DNA of 64,000 bases from Colias croceus (GCF_905220415.1 NC_059555.1:1426001-1490000), one strand, 5' to 3'; positions 12,480 through 24,477 are shown, numbered from the stretch's first letter. Notes: generated from the letters alone by a model not told the origin. Program-made: numbers and translations.

Positions 12480-14735
12480 GATTTTATTTTATTTTATTAT
12501 GTATTTTATTATGTAGAGCAACGGAAAAAATGTATCAAGTCAATTTATTTTCTGAGAAGCAATCCTAGTAGTTACGGATATTTAGTAATTCTAGGTACTG
12601 TTAGCAGTATCCATATATAATTATTCTAGAGCTCAAGTTTTCAGAATTGACTCATAGAGCATATTCAGTGGAAATTAATTTTTAATTTAAGATACCTAGG
12701 TTTTAATTTACATTTAATTTTATAACTATTTTGCGGTTCATTTAAAGCATTCCTGTCAGATTTTGTATAAGTAAAGCATTTTTTCAACAAAACATAATTT
12801 AATAACTCAATCGCTTCTAACTTGACCTACACTCCTACTACCTATCCACGTCCAATCGATTCTAAACTCTATCCCATAGAACTAAAGCCTAAATTACATA
12901 ACAAATACCGTGAGAAAATATGTCGAAGTCTCAATTTAAAGGCTTATCACCTTCAGAAATACGAGTTTGTATTTTTATAGCGATTTTTAATTTTTTCTAA
13001 GAACTAGGCGTTTTGCTTAGTCTACTAGTGGAAAGTTTTTTTTCGCATTTATAAACACATTGTTGTGAATGGTAAGAAATTGTATTGATTATTATTTAAT
13101 AATATTCACTAGTTTACGAATATTACTTTAAAAGACGGTGTTGGTACAAAATTATTATGCAAATAATACATCGATAGGTACTTAGTTAGTTACCTACTTA
13201 TCAAAATATTAGATCGCAATCAAAATTTTGATATTTCCAATAAAACACAAAAGATAAACTCGATAAACTCACACATATTTAAACACCAACGCACTAAAAC
13301 ATTTGCCATTAAACATTAAAAACAAACACTAACCCAATCGAAACTATTTGCTCTAAATAAAAAAACAAACAAAAATACCAATTGACCTTTACGTCACAAA
13401 AGTTCGAAGCACATGGTGAAATCTGCCGATCTGTGAAAAAAAGAAAAAGATACAACCATCTCGCTCGTTTGTAGAGCGCTGTCCCGCTCTAGCAGGACAT
13501 GTGCTTCCCGCGTGTGATCATTGATGTTTTTTTTATTTTTATCAATGGGTTAGATTGTGGTTAAGAATTAGTCATTTATCGGTTCATGTTTTAATAATTT
13601 CGATTATCAGAAGAACTTCAACTATAGATGATAAAAATAAATATAACAGATTATTGATCTCAAAAAAAAGAGTAGCAAAGTTTTATTTTAGTTTTAAATT
13701 TAATACAAAAATATTGACAGCTATCGAACCTTGAAACTTTCACCCACTGAACCATATTATATAAATACGATACAGACAGACAGACATAAGAAATGACACG
13801 ACATTAGCTCGAACAGGTGACATCCAGTAATGATCTGAATGATATTTAGCACTCTGTATTTTTAGACTGCACTATTTTAGCATACGACGCGGTTCCGACG
13901 CGATATCGGATGGATTAAATGATCTATAAAATGGATCGTCATTCGTCGAATATAATATATATATTTTTATGCACACATCAGTATCTATTATCTAATCCCA
14001 ATTTAAAGAAAGCATTTATTATATTGTAAGTATCAAAAATAGACTACATAATATTATAATGCTATTTACTTAGTTTACATTGTAGCTATGAAAACTAGAC
14101 AATACATACTTTACTTATTAAATACTTTCAACAACTGCACAACTGCATAAGTATCATCAAAATTCGTTCAGCAATTTCCGGGTGAAAGAGTAACAAACAT
14201 AGTGCATATACACAACTTTCCTTTATATTACTACAAGTACAGTAGTATAAATTCAATAACAAACACAATTTAATCCAGCCAATTGACATTATTTGACATA
14301 GTATATTGCAAACGGCTCGACCTTTACACTGGCATCGAATCAAACGATAGACACCATTTGCTATGTTTTATTTTGTTTGTCTTGCAATAGATCAGAAACA
14401 GGTGAATCACTATTGACTCATCATCACCTGAAATTGGCCAGATTTTGCTGGATCTAAATAAATAAAATAAAAGTTTATTACATTCGATAACACAGTTTAT
14501 AATAAAATCTGACGTTTATGTTTTTAGTAGTTTTTATGACAGTGAATATCGTAGTTATTTTTAATTTTATTTTAATACAAGATTTTCCAACAACTGTTCT
14601 TAATAAATCTTAAAATTATTAGTTGCTTTTTCTAACTGAAATCAATAAAAACTAAAGTATTCAGAACTTATTAAACAATACAATAAAATATAAACTCACA
14701 CATGTGCACACTGCACACACAATAAAAAACTTCTT
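12480..14735. other. Mostly unique AT-rich DNA
   Basis: Contains a CpG-containing patch at 13430-13515 (ctcgctcgtttgtagagcgc), a GACA-bearing relic near 13770, and a family-E-like tail at 14150-14235. No gene seen. Confidence 0.5.
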
Positions 14736-14737
14736 TA

Positions 14738-14855
14738 ATTATTTATTTATTGATTTATGCTTTCTTGCTCAAGATAAAATACAAATTGAGACTTAACCTA
14801 GGATACATTGTAACAAACGGAGGCCTTATCGCTAAATAGCGATTTATAATAAATA
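14738..14855. repeat. Diverged copy of the 2502-2640 repeat
   Basis: Shares tttatttattgatttatgc, gagacttaacctaggatac and tatcgctaaatagcgat with the segment at 2502-2640; probably a retroelement 3' end. Confidence 0.4.
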
Positions 14856-15064
14856 TTATTATCTATCAGTCAATTATAATATATAAGAAATTAATCGTGC
14901 TTTAAATCCGTTAAAACTTTATTAAACTGCTTTAATATAAAATCATTTCTAGAACATTCGAAAAAGGTAAAAAAAGCGCCAAATCCCGGGACATCATCAA
15001 TAAGTTGAATTGACATATCCAAAAATATATTTCCGTGGGGTGCTATGATGTAGTACATCTGACT

Positions 15065-15078
15065 GTTGTCATGGCAAC
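15065..15078. promoter_or_regulatory. X-box (RFX-type) palindrome
   Basis: GTTGTCATGGCAAC is a near-perfect symmetric X-box (GTTNYC-AT-GGNAAC), the binding site of RFX factors. It lies about 5 kb upstream of the cut exon in otherwise unique sequence. RFX factors drive ciliated sensory neuron genes in insects, so a sensory-organ link to cut is conceivable but is inference. Confidence 0.4.
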
Positions 15079-16052
15079 CATGGTTTTAGTGGCTTGCGGG
15101 TATTTATAAAAAAATTTTAATGTCAATATCTTTTCTAATCATAGTCATCATTACATTATTCGTAAATTACTTTTTATGGCCTACGAGTTTTAGTTTCTGT
15201 TCGAAAAACTTATAAAAGTAGGTAGGTACTTAACTACTTAATAAGGTCAAGTCCATTCGCAAGGAGCATCGCTTACACCTAAATAGGATTTAATTACCAT
15301 CACACCTTTTAATATTTTTTTAATAGAATATAAAATACTAAAAAGTAAACAAGCTTCCACAATTTTCCAAAAAATCTTAAATTAATTATTTAATAAATAC
15401 AAAGCAAACATAATTTGAACACAACATTACAATTTTTTATCAAAATATTTTATATCCGTTATTTCCAAAACTCATGGTGACCGAGCGAGGGGAATAAATA
15501 TTGAAATGTCATATATCGTTTACCAATGTGTCTTCCCTCCACTGAAAATATCTCCGTTTGAACAAGTAATACAATTACATAATATAAGTATTATAAACTA
15601 CTTACTTGTACCTATATTTTCTAGTTCTTCTGAAGATACTTCGTTATGATTTAAGAAAACTTTTGTCTTTTTCACAAATCTAGGTACTTACAGTTAAATT
15701 ATTTACGATTACTGTTATTAATTAAAATTTCTTCTTTCCAAACTTTAATTACCTATAACTATTGTTATAATACCCATACCCACATCGAAACCGAAAACGC
15801 ATAACCTTCAAATACCGATACCAATCTCTATAACTTATGACACGCTTCCATAAACAATGTTATTTTTTTTATTTCCTTCCCGCGCTTTTTACCGCCACAA
15901 TTATGTCGTCTAAACTGTTTTCGGATCCCTAATGAATAATAAATTGTCTAATTATTATCCCCTAGGGCCTAGAGTGTTGTTTGATATATTTATAATTTAT
16001 TTTAAAAATAACACGACTATCTCTATAATTTATCTATAAGTCAAATTGTGGC

Positions 16053-16066
16053 GGCAAGATGGCGGG
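16053..16066. promoter_or_regulatory. YY1/Pho-like motif
   Basis: GGCAAGATGGCGGG contains the AAGATGGCGG core bound by YY1/Pleiohomeotic. In insects Pho anchors Polycomb response elements. The motif is seen; a Polycomb role is only a possibility. Confidence 0.3.
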
Positions 16067-17585
16067 TGATTTTGGATATTCTAATTATTAACTAACGTAA
16101 TTGCTTAATGTTCCCTTTTTAAATTTTGCTTTGGCGCGCTTTTTATTGTAATTAATTTTTATTATGCTCTTCGAGGTAAAATTAGTGTAACTAGCCATGT
16201 GTAATTTTGATGATATAGGTGTACAGTGTACTGTAGTATAAAGTCGATTTTATACAGAATTAAAATTTTTATTTTACAGGTATCTTTCATACTAAGTTAT
16301 ATTGAATGCTTGATGTCGGACTACATATTTTGAAATATATTTATTACAAAGTCTAAATTCGAACCTCACTGAAACAAATTGTACCATAGCAAAATGCATG
16401 GTTATCTGTATAAATATTATGATCACTTGTATGTCATTTGGCTTATTAGTTATTGACCAGAATTAAACTATAAAAAAGTATTTTAGAAAATTTACAAACG
16501 CGAACAAAACCTTGTTTAAAAGCTAGTCAATCAAACGTTGACCTAATTTAAACCGTTAAAACGATATATCCGATCACATACAGATAATGTATTATGTAAC
16601 TAATTACTATGGACTTGTCCAAAAATAATTGTCGAAATGGCAGCACCTGCCCGGTAATTAATAAACGATGTCTCGATTGGTATCGAATATCGAGTTTATT
16701 CGATTCATCCGATTAGATATTCGATGGCATAGAATATACGCTTGGAGTTTCATTTAGCGAATCCATTTACGAAAACTTGCCCTTACAATATCTATCTATT
16801 ATTTATAAGAAAAATACAGATTATAACAACAATAGGTTATTATTATCGATCTTCTACATAAATATAATTTCTAGTATCACCAAGGAGGTTAGCGAAAAAC
16901 TTATAGATGTCAAGACCAATCTTTATTGCTCTATGAAATTGTTTATGTCAATTTGGGTGACGTTGACGTTTTTATTGCTTTCGGCCTGCTTTAATATTAT
17001 ATTTACACCAAGAAAATTGATCTATGTGACACACGATATTGCTGTTATGTCGAATTTATGTTAATTTTAACACGTATTTTCATGTCACAAGGCCTACAAG
17101 TAAATATAAATAAATATATAATAAATAAATATATAAATAAATATAGTTCTTATAAAACTAAAAATGAGTATACGATGCGGTCACATACAAATATACAGAC
17201 TTGTATAGGCGTGTTAAAAAGAAGCAAGTGAATCTTTCCATTAGCACGGAAACAAAGCTAAACGACTCAAACAAACAGGAGCACAATGTGCACTTAGCCT
17301 TACAAACAGAGGTAACAAAAAGCCATCAATCAAACTGCAATGAAATAATCGAATTCCCGAACGTCGAGTGCAGTTCAAAGAGCGAACGAGAAACCGCAAC
17401 AGATTAAAAAAGATAAAGTTCCGAAATATGACTAATATCTGACGCAAAGTTGAGTGTCGATAACGCGTCTATGGCAACAAAAGGACGCGGGAACGAATTC
17501 GAAAAAGGAACACCGAATCGAATTTCGACGGAATAGATACGAATTTTAGATTTGGAATGTTTTCAAACGACATTTACATTTCGCG

Positions 17586-17593
17586 TATCGATA
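17586..17593. promoter_or_regulatory. DRE motif TATCGATA
   Basis: Exact 8-bp palindrome recognised by DREF (its CGATA half by BEAF-32) and containing the ATCGAT word also bound by Cut-type homeodomains. It lies upstream of the cut exon among other ATCGAT and TTCGAA words. Confidence 0.3.
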
Positions 17594-20240
17594 TCGCTTC
17601 ATTTCGTGGCATTTCGATGGACGCTACGTTTTTGTTTTGTTTTGCTCGACTGGAGTAAATGTTCATTTCTGCATTATGTTGTCGTTGATATTAACAAATT
17701 TTTCTTCCAAATTTTTCAGTTATTAGAACTAACAAATTATTGCAGTTATATTACGAAATCGTAGAAATTAAGATTTATATTACGACGGTTTTAGTTATAT
17801 TAGCGACCTAGATACTAGATAATTTAAAACATGTTAAGAGGAAGCAAATAAATATTTTAACTTTGTTTTATAAAAAATAAAATAGTACTGCGACTGTAAC
17901 ACAAGCCATAACTATAATTCTTCGTTGACTTTAATATAGCCACTAGTATCTAACTTTGATAGCTATTAAAAGTAAAAGCGTCATCAATTCGTCGCTTTCC
18001 GATAAAACTTTTACAATAAAATAGGGCAGGTGCTCAATACGTAAACATGGCCACAACAAATTTATCACTATCATAAAATATGGGATTGCTCTTTGAACCT
18101 TATTAAGAAGGTAGCAAAGCCTTTTTTTGTTATTAAGTAAGTTGCTTGTAAAATCTATCGTGACTACTAAGTTCTCCTGTACGTTGCCAATCGATGACTT
18201 TGACACGAATTCTGAATTTATTGCTCTTATTTTTCAAAACTTTTTCAATATACACGTTATAGCAAATCAATATAGATACAGTTTCTACGCTAACATATCT
18301 GTATGTCCTTCTGTCACGCAGGAACGGAATCGAATATTTTAGCAATGAACACATTTAGATAAAACTTTGCCTGAACTACTACTACCAAGTGCAACAAGTT
18401 TAGAATTTGTCTAAATACCTATAAAATATCGTATATTTTGAACCATATATTTAAAACTTAAATGTACTAATTTTGCAGTTTATCAACCGCCCCGTACTTA
18501 GTAGGACGTTATGACGTCATTGTAATAAAACATATTTAAATTATTAATGTAACGTTCATATCAAGTCCCACATTTCAAGGAAGTTTTAAAACAATTAAGA
18601 AAGTGCTGTTACTAATAAATAGTAACACACGACACATTTACAATTCAAATTCAACAGTTATTTTCAAGGATTTATTTAATGAAAAACGTTGAATAAATGT
18701 TTGTCGAAAAATAAAGTTGTTCCGTGTAATGGATGGGGTCTCACGCGATTCCTTATTAAGATATCGGTATCTATTGATACCCTATTTCGAATTTGGAACG
18801 CGTTTGAATTAACCAATTGAATCGTTTGAATATCGATTGCTATTAACAAGATGTATTGGCTGAAAAGTGATTTGAATCGTTCGATTTTTAAAAGAATTTA
18901 AAAAATATAAACGGTTCGATTTTCAAATCTTGAGAACTTTAATTGAGGATTTGAATGACGAATAGAATACCAATGAAGTTCCTGTATATAAACACATAGA
19001 TTAGTAAAATCACTTGGCACGCTTTTATCATAGAAAGTACGAATGCGTTAATAAGGCTTGTGTGACCCGGCTTCGCTTATCTATCGCATCTGGCCTCCCC
19101 CTTCTAATGAATATTAACTAATAAACTGTTGTGTAAAGCCAGTTCAAGTGGGAATTATTTCTATTTGTATGACTCATTTTAATGTCACGTAGGAACATAA
19201 TATATTTGACGGCGAATGCGATAATAGTTTGATTGATAATGGTGGAATCGACGCGTCTTGATATTTTATTTTGTGGTTTACGATTTATTTATGGCGCTTT
19301 TCGTTGAAATTTGAATGATAGTTTTACATACTTAGTAATTGATTAAAAATTAGAGCAAAATTATATTGATTGATTTCGAAAGAAGTAGGTAGATACTATT
19401 TCATCTACACGTTGCTTACGAAACCTGAGCGCCTCATCTCTGAATTAAAAAAAATTTCAAAATCGAATTTCGAACTCATTATCCAAAATTCAAATGTCTT
19501 CCATCTTGACTATTTTGAATTTCGGACTTGCTATCATTCCAAATTCAAACGCACCTTCGCCGTTCGCCAGTCGAGTTGACCGCGCGACAATCGACTGATC
19601 GATCCAAGTGGTTCGTGTCCCGTTTGCATATCGGCGCACGAAACACTTATCATGTTTATTGATTGACACGCTACTAACTCTGCCACTGAGATGTAGATAG
19701 GATAATATTTATGGTCAATGGGGGTAAGGGTGCTGGCCAATGGCTACTTGATTTTGAAGGTGTAGGTACATTCGTTTAAGATCATAGTTGCAATGTATGT
19801 ATACAAAAAGCAACAAAATCTTTTGTGGTACTTTTTATTTTTATTGTAGAGTTCGATTCGTGCTAGGTGATGATAAATCAAACAATTTCAAATAATGCTT
19901 CTTTGGAATACACAAATGCGAAACAACTATTGATTCAGTACGAAGCTATAAAAGCAACTGTAGTCGGATTGCAATGTGAAACAAATAAAGCAAACAAAGC
20001 AAACAAAAAAGCCCCGATACCGTCAAGACATTAACGTCATCGCGCGTGTGAAAGAACTCCTTTAGCTGTCAATTTTCTTTTTTCCGTATCGGCCTGAGCA
20101 TCAAACGTAAAAATTAGTTTCGACACGAAACGTTGCCCGATTGTCTGCCAACGGAATCGATTACAGCGCTATTTTTTCTTTTCAGAAGACGGCACGCGAG
20201 CGAGCGAAGATTTAAAAAAAATTCTAGAATTGATTTGAAA

Positions 20241-20285
20241 ATGGCGCGTTTGAAGTTTGATTTCGGCGGGTGCACGCGCGGGTGA
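20241..20285 (+). promoter_or_regulatory. Upstream ORF (14 codons) before the cut start
   Basis: An ATG with a favourable context (A at -3) opens a 14-codon frame ending in TGA at 20283-20285, 43 bases before the cut ATG. It would be translated only in transcripts that include the upstream part of the exon, so it could lower Cut translation from a distal promoter but not from a start at 20292. Confidence 0.35.
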
Positions 20286-20289
20286 CGGG

Positions 20290-20323
20290 TCAGTACGCGC
20301 CGGGAGCTTGCGGTGCGCGGACG
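20290..20323 (+). promoter_or_regulatory. Inr-DPE core promoter of the proximal cut transcript
   Basis: The initiator TCAGTA lies at 20290-20295 (A+1 at 20292). The downstream promoter element GGACG falls at exactly +28 to +32 (20319-20323), matching RGWYV, and position +24 is G (20315), as preferred in DPE promoters. No TATA box is visible about 30 bases upstream, as expected for the TATA-less DPE class common among Drosophila homeotic genes. A start here gives a 37-base leader before the cut ATG. The motifs and spacing are seen; use as a promoter is inferred. Confidence 0.6.
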
Positions 20324-20328
20324 TCCGG

Positions 20329-20451
20329 ATGCACCCCACCGGCGCGGCCAGTCTGCCCGCCGCACCAGAGGCGGAGGTGCAAGCTATGCACTCGATGGAC
20401 TGGCTCTTTAAGAAGGAAAGGATATATCTCTTAGCACAGTTCTGGCAACAG
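20329..20451 (+). CDS. ct: Homeobox protein cut, N-terminal coding exon (partial gene)
   Basis: This exon encodes the first 41 residues of the Cut/CUX transcription factor, a nuclear protein with Cut repeats and a homeodomain that specifies external sensory organs and wing-margin tissue in insects. The translation ends in DWLFKKERIYLLAQFWQQ. From memory, the Drosophila Cut N-terminus reads almost the same there (DWFFKKEQIYLLAQFWQQ) and starts a nearly equal distance upstream with M-x-P-T. I chose the ATG at 20329 because it is the first in-frame ATG after the stop at 20251; its context (C at -3) is weak. Met20 and Met23 are further in-frame candidates. The donor CAG|GTAATT follows at 20452 and leaves phase 0. 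Cut repeats and homeodomain are absent, so the gene continues to the right of the window; I could not find the next exon (expected to begin near RATLAEKEV). GC content is far above the surroundings. Confidence 0.87.
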
Positions 20452-20819
20452 GTAATTTGAGGGTAGATGTATAAATGGCTAAAAAACATGTTTTTTTTAC
20501 TACATAAAATAAAAAATATGATTATTACACAGAACTTCAAGTAGGTACCTACAAATTAGCTGAAAATACCCTCAAATAGAAAAAAAATAGAGATCCAGAA
20601 AAACTGATCACCTCGCACTAAACATGGACCTAACCATCAAAATTCTAAGTTTCTAATACAACAAAACCAAAATCTTTAAAAGATCACCTGTATAAAATAG
20701 CAAACTACTAGCTTAGAGACAAAGCTTATTATTCAAGTCAAGTATATCAAAACACAATTATTTGCACATGACACAAAAACCCCAGAATCAATTAATAGAA
20801 ACATTATAACCACAATTAA

Positions 20820-20870
20820 CCTGTACCTCGGGGTCCCGGGTACTGATCCCGGTCGAGACAATTATTATCT
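20820..20870. repeat. tRNA-related repeat relic
   Basis: ctcggggtcccgggtactg followed by atcccggtcgagac resembles the B-box part of lepidopteran tRNA-derived repeats (cgggttcgattcccgg), with the A of the box displaced. Too short and altered to be a tRNA gene. Confidence 0.35.
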
Positions 20871-21392
20871 ATTGTTCTAATAATCGTTATGCAAATATCT
20901 GATCGACTTCCAACACTAGTTTGTACCGTGGGTCTATTCGGATATTACGTTCGAATTTTTATCAGTACCTAAATTGTCTTTGATGAAAGACGTTATTTTA
21001 CAGATGTTACTTTAAAGTTGTTTAGGAATAAATATCACTTAAGTAAGAAAGAACCAAAGGTAAGTAAGTAGATTTTTTTGACGGCGGTGTATTTAAGATA
21101 AAATTTGATATTTAAACACGTCAGCAAACTCGCTTTGAATTCTTATAGGTACGTAAAAACACAATCAAGAGTCAACCTGACAAAGAAAGAGGTATCTATA
21201 TAAATTATAATATAGAAACTATGGATTATCCGTCTGTCTCCAGTTATCCACTCTTTTTGGGATTATAAATGCATCTACACCCTTCTAATTTATCAAGAGG
21301 TTAGTGACCCACACCCTTCCCGACCCTCACTAATATTCATATTAGCATTTGGTCATTTTGCCTTATGATTCTTGTGTCATAGAGCAATGTGA

Positions 21393-21523
21393 ACTAGCTG
21401 TGCCGCGCGGTTTCACCCGGACAATCCAAAATCAAGTATTTCTACCAAATCGTCCAGTAAATTGTCCCGAAAAGAGTAACAAATATACATACATACGAAC
21501 TTTCGTATTTATAGTATTAGCAC
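21393..21523. repeat. Dispersed repeat family E, copy 1
   Basis: ctagctgtgccgcgcggttt, tctaccaaatcgtcc, gagtaacaaatatac, aactttcgtatttatagta. A short lepidopteran repeat on the left side of the THAP-relic element. Confidence 0.5.
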
Positions 21524-21554
21524 AGAATACATAATAGTAGCTAAACGCTACAGA

Positions 21555-21896
21555 ACGGACACTCTCCACCTCCCGCCAAAATTAAACACTTACCTCACCC
21601 CGCACGATCAGACAATAGACATAAAATGGTCCATATTTTTCTACAGGGACGATACGCAACGAAGATTGACAACATTAATCAAATTGACTTAAAGTAATTT
21701 TATTATTTTGGATTTGTGATTATCGTTTTTCGTAGAAAATGGTTAGATATTGTGCTGTTTACGGATGTATTTCATCAGAAAAACGCGAATTTTTTTTTAC
21801 GCTAGTCAAAAATGTGCCAACCATAGAGCGTTAACACACACATTTGCAGTCTCTACAGTGTGACTGTCAAAACGATAATTTTGTATGGAGTGTCCG
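21555..21896. mobile_element. Small TIR element carrying the THAP relic
   Basis: The left end reads CGGACACTCTCCA and the right end, reverse-complemented, CGGACACTCCA followed by CAAAATTA; the left arm also has CAAAATTA further in. I see no clear target duplication. It lies between two copies of another repeat (21393-21523 and 21921-22050). Confidence 0.4.
21739..21834 (+). pseudogene. THAP-domain N-terminus relic in a TIR element
   Basis: The frame reads MVRYCAVYGC then SSEKREFFF before ending in TAA after 31 codons. The start, with C-x4-C spacing at residues 5 and 10, matches the first zinc-binding pair of THAP domains, DNA-binding zinc fingers found in P-type transposases and host genes. 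The rest of the domain, including the later Cys and His ligands, is missing, so it cannot fold as a THAP finger. It sits inside a short element with CGGACACTC-type ends and is probably left from an autonomous transposon. Confidence 0.5.
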
Positions 21897-21920
21897 GGGT
21901 GTGGTATTAGTAAGATTCTA

Positions 21921-22050
21921 TAGCTCATCTGTTATTCTGAAGTATAACCTATATTACTGGAATGTTTCTACCAAATCTGTTGAGTAGTTTTTTCGTGAGA
22001 GAGTAACAAACAAACATACAAACTTTCGCATTTATAATCTTACTAGGATA
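21921..22050. repeat. Dispersed repeat family E, copy 2
   Basis: tagctcatctgttattc, tctaccaaatctgttgag, gagagagtaacaaac, aactttcgcatttataatc; on the right side of the THAP-relic element. Confidence 0.5.
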
Positions 22051-22753
22051 GATCCATACAGTAATCGGAATAGCGTGGGGTCAAAATCGGACGTTGCGTC
22101 CAAAGTTACACTTGCGAAAGTTTCAATAGTTTAATCTGACTTTGATGTAAAGTTAACTGTAACTTTGTGTCCAAAGTGATTAAAAAGTATGAATGAATGA
22201 AGAAATAATTTAAATCTTCTTAATGAGACGTTTAGATACGAATTGTAAAAACGATAGCAAAGATGGTTAGTCAAAAGTTACATAATATTATTATGTCCAA
22301 AGTTGAGTAATTTTGACAGAAGTGTTGATGTCATAACTTTTTAAGTCTTTGACTTTGACACTATTTTTATATCAAGTGCAATATTTATATTTTTTCTCGA
22401 ATAAAAAATATATATCAGGACATTTATAAGACCTTGAATTATTTTTCCGATATATACCTACGCGAATAATACCCTCATTTAAGAAGAATTATCGCAGTAC
22501 AATAGAAACACGGTGATTATATCCTTGTCTTCAATAAGATCGAGGATTTCAAGATATTATCTCAATTTAACGGAAGTTACGTCTCAGTAACGGAAACGAT
22601 ATTCAAGGTCCGATATTATCAGCTTTATTGAAAATGAGCTAGAAATTATTACCTAAGTGTTTGTCTGTAAGCTGAGTAATGGAGTTAGTGTGTAGAACTG
22701 TTTTATAGGTATTAAGTTTGTTGTAATGGCTGAACTGATTTTAATAGATTTTT

Positions 22754-22931
22754 GAAGTGAAAACTTCTTTAGCGGCGTTGGGTATAAAATCTTAAACTCG
22801 CGTCAGGACACGTGGCCTGATCGAAAAAGCGTAAGACGGATTTTTTTTTTAGCCCTTATATTCCATGCGTAAGACGGATACTATTCCAAAATATCAAACA
22901 TGCTGAACGTTAATAATCAAGTTTTCACTTC
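22754..22931. mobile_element. Short TIR repeat with GAAGTGAAAACTT ends
   Basis: GAAGTGAAAACTT at the left and its exact inverse AAGTTTTCACTTC at the right bound about 178 bp containing ttagcggcgttg and two GCGTAAGACGGAT words. It looks like a small non-autonomous element; family not assigned. Confidence 0.45.
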
Positions 22932-23469
22932 TGCCGGCACTCCCGGAGTGCAACCCGTCTTTTTTTTTTGTAATTTTTATAGAAGAAATAAATTATGTTC
23001 ATAAGTAAGTCAATTAATTTAAGAACTGAAACTTTCCTAATTTATACCATACATATTGTTGTTTTGTTATTTGGGCTCGTGCAAAAACTATAGAACCGAC
23101 TAGGCAAGACAGATTTCAGATTATTACAAACAATAAATAACACAATAAAACGATACCCTCTCTAATGTGGCATACCAGCAGTCCCAAAATCGCCAATTTT
23201 CTGACTCCAGACAACTAAAAAAATTTTTCTTCGAACCTTGAACTCTCCTTCATATTAACCACTGAACCACTGGTCTTATAAATACAAAATACGAATCAGT
23301 AAGCGCACAATACTATCTCTTCTATTCAAATTGCGTGTATCGGAATACACATCGTCGTTACAATGAATATTTATGTTACTATTTAATACGGGCTATTGTT
23401 TACCATGCTCGCTATTGAAGGATTTTCTATTTTAATCATTGTACTGAAATATTATTTAATGTTTATATA

Positions 23470-23657
23470 AGCTGTGCTCCGCGGTTTTACCTGCAGTGTT
23501 CCGTCCTGTTGGTCATAGCGAGATGATAATAACCTTATAGTCTTCCTCGATAAATGGGCTATCTAACACCGAAAGAATTTTTCAAATAGGACCAGTAGTT
23601 CCCGAGATTAGCGCGTTCAAACAAACAAACTCTTCAGCTTTATAATATTAGTATAGA
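23470..23657 (-). repeat. Dispersed repeat family A, copy 4
   Basis: Reverse orientation, gctgtgctccgcggttttac to agctttataatattagtat; one of the best preserved copies. Confidence 0.65.
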
Positions 23658-23997
23658 TAATGTTGGGGTAAGTGATAAGGGTGGTAAAGTGTGATGTTTT
23701 TGTCATAGTTTAAGACAAGTTTTGTAAAATGTTACATATGTTTTCTTCGAAGTTTTGGTCAAGTTAGTCAAAATTTATAGCCTTTATTTTTTTCAATATC
23801 CCTAAAAATAGTCTGTTTTCAAATTATTGCATATTAATCTGAGTAAGTACAAGAATCTTCAAAACCAATGAGGTAAATCTTATTTTTAAACCAAAAGATA
23901 TTATTCCAATCAAAACAATAGACAAACCAACGTTTTATATACATATACGTATAACTATTATATACATATTTTATAAAACTTCGCAACATAACAATTA

Positions 23998-24053
23998 CCG
24001 ATCGTAAAGTGGTTAAGATGGACGCTGGGTGCGGGTTCGATTCCCGTGCCACT
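23998..24053 (+). repeat. tRNA-like relic with intact A/B boxes
   Basis: taaagtggttaagatggacg (A-box-like) is followed by gcgggttcgattcccgtgcc (intact B box and T-arm). The acceptor and anticodon arms do not close, so it is a SINE head or tRNA pseudogene. It may still bind TFIIIC. Confidence 0.45.
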
Positions 24054-24477
24054 ATTATTATGCCCTATATTGGCATTATACAGTAGCAATTTTATTTATT
24101 AAGATTCTCCATTATTTTTATTGATTACTTCGGCGGATGCGGTCAGTTTTATGGTGTCATTATAAGTTTTAGGTCTTAATTGAAATAAATGTTATATAAA
24201 TTAGATAAATTAATTAGACAGATGTTGTGCTATTTGTGTTGAAGCAACTACATAATATAACGATATTTAAAAATATATGCAACAGTAAATATTGTTGAAA
24301 TTCATGTTTTTCTTAAATGTAAAAAGGTGACTTTACCAAGAAAGCTGTTCCAAATACACATTTAAAAAGGTTTGATTGATAAAAAAAGAAACAAATAAAA
24401 AGTAAATAAAAGTATTTCTTAAATGTCGAAAATGCTTTACGCGCACCGAATCTAATTAGGGATGTGCAAGCTGTAAT

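Larger units (their letters stand above)
15130..20160. other. Repeat-poor region upstream of the cut exon
   Basis: Few recognisable repeats; TTCGAA and ATCGAT words become frequent from about 16.3 kb (for example 16680-16725, 17495-17545, 18780-18960, 19440-19560). Probably regulatory or intronic DNA. Small frames here have no protein similarity I recognise. Confidence 0.5.
20186..20328 (+). other. Candidate 5' UTR part of the cut exon
   Basis: A good 3' splice acceptor (a T/C tract ending ttttcttttcAG, AG at 20184-20185) stands just before the GC-rich exon. If it is used, an upstream noncoding exon is spliced here and this stretch is 5' UTR, including a 14-codon upstream ORF. If transcription instead starts at the Inr near 20292, only the last 37 bases are transcribed. 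Both may occur. 5' RACE or RNA-seq would decide. Confidence 0.5.

Noticed and set aside
16933..17064. 43-codon ORF starting MKLFMSIW with a signal-peptide-like hydrophobic core
   Set aside because: AT-rich DNA often encodes hydrophobic Leu/Phe/Ile runs; no promoter, splice site or similarity supports it.
20114..20540. Minus-strand frames of 83 and 123 codons opposite the cut exon
   Set aside because: Shadows of the GC-rich exon; the plus strand carries the conserved peptide and splice donor.
23998..24053. Functional tRNA gene
   Set aside because: B box is intact, but no closed acceptor or anticodon stem can be drawn.
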